Origin: Streptomyces abikoensis
GTDB lineage: Bacteria > Actinomycetota > Actinomycetes > Streptomycetales > Streptomycetaceae
DNA length: 64,000 nt
NCBI RefSeq assembly: GCF_014648775.1
Contig: NZ_BMRT01000006.1
Span: forward strand, 1-64,000
Direction of reading: 5' to 3'
Shown: one piece after another, positions 7,530 to 15,449 of the stretch
Layout of the letters: the number at the start of each line of letters is the position of its first letter
How positions within the stretch are numbered: the first letter of the stretch is position 1
Program-made: the position numbers and the translations under genes
The notes under the pieces: generated by a model
Databases searched by the model: none
Seen by the model: only the letters and a program-made list of their open reading frames with translations
What the model was told of the DNA's origin: nothing

Positions 7530-10500
7530 CTACCAAGTGAACCAGCCGACGACCGGGGAGATCGCCTGCTGTACGGCGTTCACCGCGCGCTCCACCTTGG
7601 TGAACTGGGTGATGCCCTTGATGACCGGGACGCCCAGCTTGAGACCGGCGCTGGCGAGGTTGCCCACCCCGCCCAGCGCCATACCGGTCACCGCGCTGAT
7701 CATGTTCGAGTTGCCGAAGCCGTCCGCGTACCAGGACAGCCCGGCGCTGATGCCACCGGCGATCATCGACGCCGCCCCGAGCACGGGCGTGACGACGACG
7801 TCGGCACCCGGGATGAAGGCCGAGATCGCGGCCGCCGTCCCCAGGACCGTGCTCGCGCGGTTCAGCCACTTCGCCCCGCTGCGCGCCCAGCCCTTGCCGT
7901 CGTCGCCCTTGTCGCCGGCGTTCTTGCCGTCGCTGGTCGGCGCGGGGGAGGAGCCGTGCTGGTCGTACTTGGGGTCGTTGGAGGGGTCGGTGCCCTTCTT
8001 GGCGTTCTCCCGGGCCTGCTCCGCCGCACGGGCGGCCTCGGCGGCCTGCTCCTGACGGCGCTTCTCGATGGCGATGCTGTTCGCCTCGGTCGCGGCCTTG
8101 GAGGCGGCGGCGGCGTCCTGGCCGGCCTGGGTGGCCGACTGGCCGGCGCTCGCGGCCGAGGCCTTGGCGCTGGCCGCGGAGTCGACCGCGGCGGCGGCCG
8201 AGTTCTCCGCCTGGGTGGCCGAGTAGTTGGCCTGGCGGCTGGCCTGGCGGGCCGTCGCGGCGGCGTTCTTGGCCTTCTCGGCGGACGCGGCAGCGGCGGC
8301 TGCCGAGTTGTCGGCCTCCTTGGCCTTGTCACGCGCCTGCTGGGCGTAGTCGTTGGCCTCGGCGGCCGACTTCTTCGCCTTGTCGGCCCACTCGGCGGCC
8401 TCCGTGGCCTTGTTCCGGGCGTTGGCGGCCACCTTGGACGCCGTGTAGGCGTTGTCGTTGGCGTCCGCCGCCGCGCTCGCGGCCTTGGCTATCAGCGCCT
8501 GGACGGACGCGACGTGGGTGGCCGTGTCCTGGTCCTTCTGCGCGGCCCGGTACTGGACGCGGGCCACGAAGTCGTGCTGCATCCAGGCGGGACCGGCCAT
8601 CGCGACCTGCGCGGCCGACTGCACGTTGGCGCCGCCGCCACCCATGACGCGGAGCGTCTCGACCCGGTCGTCCTCCATCTGCGCCTGGCGGTAGCCGGTG
8701 CTCAGGAAGGTGTACAGGGCCTTGACGCCGCCGTCGCTCAGCGCGGCGCTGCCGGCGTCCTTGACGGCCTTGCCGGCGCCGTTCATCAGCTTGAGGGTCT
8801 GGACCCGGTAGTCCTCGATCTGGACGTCGTACGCGCCCTTGGCGAGGAAGTTCTCCGCCGCGTCCGGGTCGGTGCTCTGCAGCGACTTGGCGGCCGCGTC
8901 GGCGAGGGCCGGGCCGCCGACCTCGGCGAGGGCGAGCACCTTCTCCCGGTCGTCCTGCCGCTGCGCCTGCTTGAAGTCCGTCCTCGCCCAGGCGACGACG
9001 GCCTCGTCGGGGCCGGACAGCGCCGTCTCGGCGGCCGCGCGGGTCCACGACCCGGTGTTGTCCAGCAGGTTGACGGCGGCCTTGCGGCCGAGCTCGGCGG
9101 CCGACTTGGTGTCGATGCCGGAGGCGGCGGCCTTCGTCACGAGCTGCTTGGTGTCGTCGTCCATCTGGGCCGACTGGGTCTGCAGCTTCGTGATGAAGTC
9201 ACGGCCGTCCTGGTCGGCCTTCGCGGCCGCCTTGGCCTCTTCGATGCCGGTCTGGGTGGCCGAGTCGAGCTCCGCCTTCTCGCTCTCGCGGGCGAGCTTC
9301 TCGGTCTTCTGCGCCTGCGCGACCGCGTCGGACGCGTCCTTGGCGGCGTCGATGGCGTTGTTGGCGTGCTCGGTCGCCTTGTTGGCCCAGTCCTGGGCCT
9401 TGCCCGCCTCGTCCGCCGCCTTGTCGGCAGCGGCGGCGGCCTTCTCCGCGTGGTCGGCGGCACGGTTGGCCGCGTCGTGCGCGTCGTGGGCGGCGGAAGC
9501 GGCCTGGGAGGCGAGCGACTGGGCGCGGCCGGCGGCGGCGGTCGCGGTGTTGGCCGCGCTACGGGCCACGTTGGCGGCCTCACGGGCCCGGGCGGCCTGC
9601 GCCTGGGCCACACCGGCGGAGGCGCTGGCGTCGGCGGACGCGGCGGCCGCGTCGGCGGCGTTCTGCGCGGCACGGGCGGCGGCGGCGCCGGAGGCCCCGG
9701 CCTGGGCGCTGGCGTTGGCCGCGTACTCGGCGGCCGACGCGGCGGTACGGGCGCCCTTGGCCGCGTCGCGGGCGGCCTCGGCGGCCCGGCGCGCGTTACC
9801 GGCCTCGGCGGCGTTGCCGGCGGCAGCGGCGGCGGCGTTGTAGGCGCGCGAGGCGGCCTGGCCGGCGGCGGCCGCGGCGGAGGCGGCGGCCTGGGCGGCG
9901 CTGGCCGCCGTGCGGGCGGCGGAAACGGCGGTGTTGGACGCCTGGATGGCGGTCCGTGCCGCGGCGGCGGCGCCCTCGGCGGCCTGGGCGGCGCGGTTGG
10001 CGGCGTTCCCGGCGTCCTCGAGGCTGTCCTTGGCGGCGGCGGCCTCCTTGGCGGCCTTGAGTGCGGCCTCCTTGGCCTTCGCCGCGGCCTCCTCGGCGCG
10101 GGCACCGGCCTCCTTGGCCGCGTCCGTCTCGGCCTTGGCCCGCTTGCCGGCCTGCTCGGCGACCTGCGCCAGCGCGCCGACCGTCGCGCTCTCCTGGTCC
10201 CGGCTGCGGGCCAGGTACTGCCCGCGCTCCAGGAACTCCCGGCGGTCGTCGGCCGTGCCCTGCATGGCCCGGTCGCCGAGCTTCTTCACCTCGGGCCCGC
10301 CGGCCTGCATGATCTTCAGGACCTGGACCCGGTCGTCCTCCTCCTGGGCCGTGAAACGGCCCTTGGTGAGGAACGCGTCCAGCGCGTCGGAGGAACCGTT
10401 GTCGAGGGCCTTCTGGCCCGCGTCGCGGACGGCCTTCTCGCCGTTGTTCATCGCCGTCAGCACGGCGACGCGGCGGTCGTCGTCCAGCGGGTTCTTGTAA

Positions 10501-10877
10501 CCGTTCTTGACGAACGCGTGGATGTCCGCGTCGCTTCCGCTCAGCGCCTTGGACGCGGCATCGCGCACGCCCTTGCCGGACGCGCTGAGCATCTTCAGGA
10601 CGGCGAACCGCTCGTCCTCGGCCGTCGCCCGGTCCAGCCCCTTCTGGAGGAAGGAGCGAAGGTCCGTCTCCGTGCCGAGCAGCGCCTTGGCCGCCGCGTC
10701 CTTGGTGGCCAGTCCGCCCAGCCGATAGGCGTCGACCGCCTGCGCCCGCGCGTCGGCCGGCAGCGGGGGGCCGTCCGGCTCCGCCGGGACGGCCTGGGCC
10801 ACGGTGGTGCCGAACACCGTCGCGGCCAGCGTCAGGGAGGTGAGGGCGAGAAGTCTCATCGGTCTCTTGCTGGTCAT
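7530..10877 (-). CDS. Giant secreted ALF-repeat / Ala-rich coiled-coil protein with hydrophobic C-terminus
   Basis: The 1115-residue protein starts at ATG after GAGGGGAT. A signal peptide (residues 1-29, ending AQAVPA) is followed by about four ALF repeats (residues 45-225; units such as DDRRVAVLTAMNNGEKAVRD and ALDAFLTKG). Next comes a very Ala-rich coiled coil (about 230-590), a second ALF block (about 600-775: EDYRVQTLKLMNGAGKAVKD), a second Ala-rich coiled coil (about 780-960), a polar linker, and a hydrophobic Gly-rich end (about 990-1115: VLGTAAAISAFIPGADVVV, GISAGLSWYADGFGNSNM). ALF repeats are typical of actinobacterial polymorphic-toxin-like proteins. Here the end looks membrane-inserting rather than like a nuclease. 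Role unknown; could be an exported toxin or a structural envelope fibre. Confidence 0.85.
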   Translation of the reverse strand: MTSKRPMRLLALTSLTLAATVFGTTVAQAVPAEPDGPPLPADARAQAVDAYRLGGLATKDAAAKALLGTETDLRSFLQKGLDRATAEDERFAVLKMLSASGKGVRDAASKALSGSDADIHAFVKNGYKNPLDDDRRVAVLTAMNNGEKAVRDAGQKALDNGSSDALDAFLTKGRFTAQEEDDRVQVLKIMQAGGPEVKKLGDRAMQGTADDRREFLERGQYLARSRDQESATVGALAQVAEQAGKRAKAETDAAKEAGARAEEAAAKAKEAALKAAKEAAAAKDSLEDAGNAANRAAQAAEGAAAAARTAIQASNTAVSAARTAASAAQAAASAAAAAGQAASRAYNAAAAAAGNAAEAGNARRAAEAARDAAKGARTAASAAEYAANASAQAGASGAAAARAAQNAADAAAASADASASAGVAQAQAARAREAANVARSAANTATAAAGRAQSLASQAASAAHDAHDAANRAADHAEKAAAAADKAADEAGKAQDWANKATEHANNAIDAAKDASDAVAQAQKTEKLARESEKAELDSATQTGIEEAKAAAKADQDGRDFITKLQTQSAQMDDDTKQLVTKAAASGIDTKSAAELGRKAAVNLLDNTGSWTRAAAETALSGPDEAVVAWARTDFKQAQRQDDREKVLALAEVGGPALADAAAKSLQSTDPDAAENFLAKGAYDVQIEDYRVQTLKLMNGAGKAVKDAGSAALSDGGVKALYTFLSTGYRQAQMEDDRVETLRVMGGGGANVQSAAQVAMAGPAWMQHDFVARVQYRAAQKDQDTATHVASVQALIAKAASAAADANDNAYTASKVAANARNKATEAAEWADKAKKSAAEANDYAQQARDKAKEADNSAAAAAASAEKAKNAAATARQASRQANYSATQAENSAAAAVDSAASAKASAASAGQSATQAGQDAAAASKAATEANSIAIEKRRQEQAAEAARAAEQARENAKKGTDPSNDPKYDQHGSSPAPTSDGKNAGDKGDDGKGWARSGAKWLNRASTVLGTAAAISAFIPGADVVVTPVLGAASMIAGGISAGLSWYADGFGNSNMISAVTGMALGGVGNLASAGLKLGVPVIKGITQFTKVERAVNAVQQAISPVVGWFTW

Positions 10878-11025
10878 ATCCCCTCAAATTCCGCCGGGTT
10901 TGGATGACAACCCGTCATGAAGCGACAGATGCCGCCACATCGGCGAGATCGTAGGGGCGGAATGCAGATTCCGGATCTTGTGGGGAAGGGGGTCTCCGGG
11001 GTGCCCCAGGGGGCGTCTGGCCAGT

Positions 11026-11076
11026 CGTGCGCAGGGCGCGCGGCCCTGTTTTTCCGGGCCGCGCGCCCTGCGCACG
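11026..11076 (-). terminator. Very long GC hairpin after the AAA ATPase gene
   Basis: Perfect 21-bp arms (left arm 11026-11046, right arm 11056-11076) enclose the loop TGTTTTTCC. It lies about 85 bases past the ATPase stop and about 150 bases before the ALF-repeat start, both on the minus strand. It is the strongest terminator in the window. Confidence 0.85.
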
Positions 11077-11161
11077 TGTGCGATCTTTTATGGTTTGTTT
11101 ACGGGAGTTCGGGGATTTCGATAGACGGTTCCGGAAGAGGAATATCCGGTTCTTGTCCGCC

Positions 11162-12283
11162 CTACAGATACAGCCCCGCGTCCGCGTCCTGTTGTTGTCC
11201 CGGGACCGACGCCGGAACCGTCCCGCGCCGCAGGGCGAAGAGTTCCGCGAGCGTGGCGCCGTTCCGGCCCACGCCCTCCTCGCGGCCCAGCCAGCGGACG
11301 GACTCCGTCCGGGTCAGTGGGCCCACCTCGATCCGGGCCAGGCAGCGGCCCGGTCGTACCACCGCCGGGTGGAGCCGCTCCAGGTCCTCGTTGGTGGTGA
11401 CGCCCACGAGGACGTTGCGGCCCTGGCCCAGCAGACCGTCCGTCAGGTTCAGCAGCCGTGACAGCGCCTGGCCCGCCGCGTGGCGGGCCTCGCCGCGGAT
11501 CAGCTCGTCGCAGTCCTCCAGGAGCAGCAGCCGCCAGCGGCCGCCGCCCTCCGTGCCGTCGTCCTCGCCGATGGCGATGTCCATCAGGTAGCCCACGTCG
11601 TTGAGGAGGCGCTCGGGGTCCAGGACGCAGTCCACCTGGCACCAGTCCCGCCAGGAACGGGCCAGTGTGCGCAGCGCGGACGTCTTGCCCGTGCCGGGCG
11701 GGCCGTGGAGCAGGAGGAGGCGGCCCGCGATGTCGTCCGGGGTCACCTTCATGAGGCGGTCCATCGCATCGGCCACCGGGGCGGTGTAGTTGGCGCGGAC
11801 CTCCTCCCACGTGCCGGCCGAGATGGCGCGGGTCGTGCGGTGCGGGCCACGGCGGGGGGAGAGGTACCAGAAGCCCATGGAGACGTGGTCGGGCGTGGGC
11901 TCGGGCTCGTCCTCGGCGTCCGCGACCGCCTGCTTCAGCACCTCCTGGGCCAGCTCGTCGCTGACGGCCGTGACCGTCACGTCGGCGCTGCGCTGCCAGC
12001 GCGAGGCCAGCAGCGACCAGCCGTCGCCCTCGGCGAGGACCGCGCCGCGGTCGGCGTCCCGCGCGGAGCGCACCACCCGGGCCCCGGGCGGCAGCAGCGT
12101 CGCCCCGGACCGGACCCGCTCCACCGAGTGGCCCCGCGCGTAAGGCTGTTCACCCCGGCCGAACGGGCCGAGGAAGAGGGCGTCCATGACGTCGGCCGGG
12201 GAGTCGCTGTCCACCTGGATACCGATGGGCGGTGAATCGGCGGCCGGGGAAAGGGGGCGCTCGGCACTGCGGTCGGCACACAT
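11162..12283 (-). CDS. AAA ATPase with DUF5925 N-terminal domain
   Basis: The product (about 373 residues) has an N-terminal region of the type found in DUF5925 proteins (SADVTVTAVSDELAQEVLKQ), then an AAA core. The core has Walker A LLLHGPPGTGKTSALRTLA (about residue 190), Walker B LLLLEDCDELI, sensor I NVLVGVTTNEDLE and an arginine-finger region VVRPGRCLARIEV, ending in a Gln/Asp-rich tail. Family members remodel or unfold proteins using ATP, but the substrate of this group is unknown. Three in-frame starts are possible; none has a good ribosome-binding site, and the ATG at 12292 is an equal alternative. The gene stands alone. Confidence 0.8.
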   Translation of the reverse strand: MCADRSAERPLSPAADSPPIGIQVDSDSPADVMDALFLGPFGRGEQPYARGHSVERVRSGATLLPPGARVVRSARDADRGAVLAEGDGWSLLASRWQRSADVTVTAVSDELAQEVLKQAVADAEDEPEPTPDHVSMGFWYLSPRRGPHRTTRAISAGTWEEVRANYTAPVADAMDRLMKVTPDDIAGRLLLLHGPPGTGKTSALRTLARSWRDWCQVDCVLDPERLLNDVGYLMDIAIGEDDGTEGGGRWRLLLLEDCDELIRGEARHAAGQALSRLLNLTDGLLGQGRNVLVGVTTNEDLERLHPAVVRPGRCLARIEVGPLTRTESVRWLGREEGVGRNGATLAELFALRRGTVPASVPGQQQDADAGLYL

Positions 12284-12396
12284 GCGCCCCATGATCCGGC
12301 ACGGATCACCCCGGCGCACCCGGGTTTTCGCCGGTTCCGCCCCCGCCTGCGCCGAACGCGCCGCAGACCGATTCCGCCCCCGTTACCCTTTCCGTG

Positions 12397-13791
12397 ATGG
12401 GACGTCATGGTGGAGGTCGGGCGTTGCAGCGGGCGAGGGGGTGGCGGCCCGGCGGGCCGTCGCGGCGGCGGCGGATCGCCGCGCTGCTCGCGGGCGCGCT
12501 CCTCGCCCTGGCCGCCCTGGTCACCGCGAGCGTGGAGGCCTGGCGGTCCGGGGACGGGCCACCGGCCGCGCCCGCCGGCTCGGCGGCCTGGCTGGGCTGG
12601 GGCTTCACCCACACCCAGTACAGCGCCGACCTCGGGCAGGACGACGCGAAGGCGACGGCCGAGAAGACCATCGCCCGCGTCCCCCTGCCGCAGAACCAGC
12701 ACATCATGGGCTGGGGCGTCGACAACCCCGAACCCAGACCCGGCACATACAACTTCGGCGACCTCGACCGGCGCGTGGCGCTGATGCGGAAGACGGGCAC
12801 CGCGCCCGTGCTCACCCTGTGCTGCGCCCCCGACTGGATGAAGGGCGGCGGGAACCGCACCGACTGGTCGCAGAAGTCCCTGGAGAAGGCCCCCGACCGC
12901 GCCCACTACAAGGACTTCGCCGCGCTCGCCGGGAAGATCGCCAAACGGTACCCGGACGTACGGCACTTCATCGTCTGGAACGAGTTCAAGGGCTTCTACG
13001 ACGATTCCAGGAACCGCTGGGACTACGAGGGGTACACCGAGCTCTACAACCTCGTCTACAAGGCGGTGAAGAAACAGAACAGCAAGGCCCTCGTGGGCGG
13101 TCCGTACGTGGTGATGGACAGTGAGGCCCCCGGCACCGGTTCCTACGACTCGAGAGTGAGCGGCGAGTGGGGGTCGGTGGACCAGCGGGCCGTCGACGCC
13201 CTGGAGTACTGGACCGAGCACAAGGAGGGGGCGGACTTCGTCGTCGTCGACGGCGCCAGCTACACCCGCACGGGCAGCAGGCCGGTACCCGACGAGTTCC
13301 GGGCCACGCGGAAGTTCACCGACGTCACGGAGTGGGTGCGGAAGATCACCGGGCTGCCGGTGTGGTGGGCCGAGTGGTACGTCGAACCCGCCGACGAGAG
13401 CGACGCCCGCAAGACCTGGACCGAGCCCCGCCGCGTCGCCGTCCAGGCCACCGCGATGATGCGGATCGCCGAGGCGAACGCCGCCGCGGCGTTCTACTGG
13501 AACCCCGAGGAGGAGGGCGCCGACTGCCCCGGCTGCCTCTGGCGCGGCACCCAACTCGCCGACGGCGGCGGGCCGATGCCCATGCTGGACCTGCTGACCC
13601 GCTTCGCCGAGGAGTTCCCGCCCGGCACGGGACTGCGCCGCATAGACGTCGGCGGGGCGGACGCGGCCGCGGTGCAGGTGATCGGCGCGGGCAGGACCGT
13701 ACTCGCCGTCAATAGCCTCGACCGGAAGATCACGGCCCGGGTCGACGGCCAGAACGTCGACTTCGGCCCCTACGAAGTCCGCTGGCTCTGA
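12397..13791 (+). CDS. Membrane-anchored GH39-like glycoside hydrolase
   Basis: The product (about 464 residues) has a basic N-terminus and one membrane segment or uncleaved signal (IAALLAGALLALAALVTASV), then a TIM-barrel domain. The clan GH-A acid/base glutamate sits in FIVWNEFKGFY (about E196) and the nucleophile in PVWWAEWY (about E326), about 130 residues apart as expected. It should cleave a beta-linked exopolysaccharide outside the cell. PslG of Pseudomonas, also GH39, sits in an exopolysaccharide locus in the same way. The start is uncertain: TACCCT 8 bases upstream suggests a leaderless ATG, while TTG at 12424 has a GGAGG seven bases before it. Confidence 0.8.
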   Translation: MGRHGGGRALQRARGWRPGGPSRRRRIAALLAGALLALAALVTASVEAWRSGDGPPAAPAGSAAWLGWGFTHTQYSADLGQDDAKATAEKTIARVPLPQNQHIMGWGVDNPEPRPGTYNFGDLDRRVALMRKTGTAPVLTLCCAPDWMKGGGNRTDWSQKSLEKAPDRAHYKDFAALAGKIAKRYPDVRHFIVWNEFKGFYDDSRNRWDYEGYTELYNLVYKAVKKQNSKALVGGPYVVMDSEAPGTGSYDSRVSGEWGSVDQRAVDALEYWTEHKEGADFVVVDGASYTRTGSRPVPDEFRATRKFTDVTEWVRKITGLPVWWAEWYVEPADESDARKTWTEPRRVAVQATAMMRIAEANAAAAFYWNPEEEGADCPGCLWRGTQLADGGGPMPMLDLLTRFAEEFPPGTGLRRIDVGGADAAAVQVIGAGRTVLAVNSLDRKITARVDGQNVDFGPYEVRWL

Positions 13792-13858
13792 CCCGTTGCC
13801 CGGCACCACCCCCAACGGCAACACTGAAGCGGCGTCAACCGAACGAAAGGGAGACCTC

Positions 13859-14116
13859 ATGCCTGAAAACCCGGCTCAGGCGCTGGTCATCGTCGACGCG
13901 GAGAACAACTACTACGTCCTGCCCCGGGAGGTCGTCGAGACCGCCAGGGCCGCCCCCGAGGCCACGGAGACCATCCGCGAGCACCTGCGCGACACCGCTC
14001 ACGTCCCCCTCGCCGACGGGTACTCCTTCGCCGGGGTGCTTCGCCTGCCCCCCGAGCACGAGATGGCCCACTACACCCCCGAGGCCTCCTGGCCGGTGGC
14101 CACCACCACCTCGTGA
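13859..14116 (+). CDS. 85-aa peptide-like protein, first gene of the oxygenase operon
   Basis: AAAGGGAGA precedes an ATG that opens an 85-codon frame. The N-terminal half (ALVIVDAENNYYVLPREVVE, then TARAAPEATETIREHL) looks like a structured leader with a helix. The C-terminal part is short and rich in aromatic and hydroxyl residues (GYSFAGVLRLPPEH, EMAHYTPEASWPVATTTS). There is no signal peptide and no cysteine. Its TGA shares the A of the next gene's ATG, so it is translationally coupled to two 2OG-Fe(II) oxygenases. Leader plus variable tail next to small oxygenases resembles a ribosomally made, modified peptide system. No protease or exporter of the usual type is adjacent, so this stays a hypothesis. 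Confidence 0.75.
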   Translation: MPENPAQALVIVDAENNYYVLPREVVETARAAPEATETIREHLRDTAHVPLADGYSFAGVLRLPPEHEMAHYTPEASWPVATTTS

Positions 14117-14742
14117 TGGCCACCGCCCCCCGGAGCGACGACATCTGTGTCGCCGCCCGATTACCGGGCCCCGCCGACCGGCGGGCCTTCACCACGCGCG
14201 GCTGCCTGGCCGTCGAAGGACTCTGGGACGACCGGTGCGCCGCCGCGCTGGCACACGAGGCAGGGCGGCTGCTGCCCCGCGGCCGCCGTGCGGGCCCCGA
14301 CGGGCCGGAGCGGCCCAGCCGGCAGGCGGTCGCCGCCGACGCCCCCCTGCTGGCCCGGCTCCACCGCGCCCTCGCCCCCCTGGCGCGGGCCCTCGCCGGG
14401 CGCCTCCTCGTGCCCACGTGCGCCTGGTACAACTACTACGAACAGCACGACGGCATCTGGCTCCACATCGACATCGACGCCTCCGAACTCGCCCTGCTCA
14501 CCACGGTGCTGGGCGAAGTCGGCCCGCTGCACCTCCACCCCGCGCTGCGCGGACGCACCCAGGACCAGCTCGACGCCCTCCAACGCGACCCGGACTGGGA
14601 CCGCCACAGCGGTACCGCCGTCCGCTACCCCCGCCGAGGGGTACTGGCCCAGCTGGGCCGGGCCGTGCCGCACCACCGGCCCGGGCGGCCCCTGGCCCGG
14701 CCGGGAGCGGTCGCCGCCCTCCACTACCGCTCACCGTTCTAG
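14116..14742 (+). CDS. Small 2OG-Fe(II) oxygenase, copy 1
   Basis: This 208-residue protein carries the iron-binding HxD motif (IWLHIDIDASELALL, H117 and D119) and a distal histidine pair in PHHRPG (H186/H187), followed by arginines that could hold 2-oxoglutarate (AALHYRSPF). The double-stranded beta-helix core is recognisable (LLTTVLGEVGPLHLHPAL). Such enzymes hydroxylate or desaturate a substrate using O2 and 2-oxoglutarate. It is shorter than PhyH-type enzymes (about 280 residues) and clearly paralogous to the next gene. The ATG overlaps the peptide gene's stop (TGATG). The substrate is unknown; the coupled 85-residue protein is the obvious candidate. Confidence 0.75.
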   Translation: MATAPRSDDICVAARLPGPADRRAFTTRGCLAVEGLWDDRCAAALAHEAGRLLPRGRRAGPDGPERPSRQAVAADAPLLARLHRALAPLARALAGRLLVPTCAWYNYYEQHDGIWLHIDIDASELALLTTVLGEVGPLHLHPALRGRTQDQLDALQRDPDWDRHSGTAVRYPRRGVLAQLGRAVPHHRPGRPLARPGAVAALHYRSPF

Positions 14743-14782
14743 CCCCGACCGGTTCTGGTTTTTCCGCACGGAAGAGGCACAC

Positions 14783-15421
14783 GTGACGCACGCCCCGGCC
14801 CCCGTCCTCCCGCACCCCGCCCCCGTCACCCCCGCCGCGCGACGGTCCTACGCCGACCACGGCTTCGTCCGCCTCCCCGGACTGTGGGACCGCGCGCTGG
14901 CCGACGGGATCGCCCGGGAGGGCCGGGAGCGGTGGCCGCACGCCGAGATCCCCCGGCACGGCCCCCGCACCCCCGTCACCGCGCGCCGGATCACCCGCCG
15001 GGGCACCCCCGCCGCGAGCGGCCCGCTGCTGGCCCGGACGCACCTCGCGCTGACGGGCACGGCCCGGGCGCTCACCGGCCGGCTCCTCGTCCCGACCTTC
15101 GCCGCCTACGGCTACTACGAGGACGACGACGAGGTGTTCCTCCACATCGACACGGAACAGTGCGACCTGACCCTGCTGACCACGGCCTTCGGGGACGTCG
15201 GCCCCCTCCACGTCCACCCCGGCCTGATCGGCAGCACCATGGAGCGGCTCGGCGAGCTGGAGAGCGACCCCGCCTGGGACCGCGCCGGCGGCATCCGCGT
15301 CGGCTACCCCGACACGGGCGTGACCGCGCTGAACGGCCACGTCCTGCCCCACCACCGCCCGGGCCGCCCCCGCCCGGGCCTCCACGCGGTGGCAGCCCTG
15401 TGCTACCGGTCCCTGTTCTGA
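14783..15421 (+). CDS. Small 2OG-Fe(II) oxygenase, copy 2
   Basis: The 212-residue protein begins at GTG after GGAAGAGG. It shares with copy 1 the order of blocks: GYYEDDDEVFLHIDTEQ (H121, D123), LLTTAFGDVGPLHVHPGL, SDPAWDRAGGIRVGYPDTG, LPHHRPGRPRPG (H190/H191) and the closing CYRSLF. It looks like a tandem duplicate that has diverged mostly in the N-terminal third. The iron triad appears intact, so both copies may be active, perhaps on different residues or in sequence. The stop lies 28 bases from the convergent flippase gene. Confidence 0.75.
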   Translation: MTHAPAPVLPHPAPVTPAARRSYADHGFVRLPGLWDRALADGIAREGRERWPHAEIPRHGPRTPVTARRITRRGTPAASGPLLARTHLALTGTARALTGRLLVPTFAAYGYYEDDDEVFLHIDTEQCDLTLLTTAFGDVGPLHVHPGLIGSTMERLGELESDPAWDRAGGIRVGYPDTGVTALNGHVLPHHRPGRPRPGLHAVAALCYRSLF

Positions 15422-15449
15422 TCCCGGTTCGATTCCGACGGGGAGGCCG

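Noticed and set aside
7149..10907. Very long open frame opposite the ALF-repeat gene
   Set aside because: It encodes low-complexity Gly/Leu/Arg/Val-rich sequence with no domain, while the other strand has a signal peptide, repeats, a ribosome-binding site and a sensible stop.
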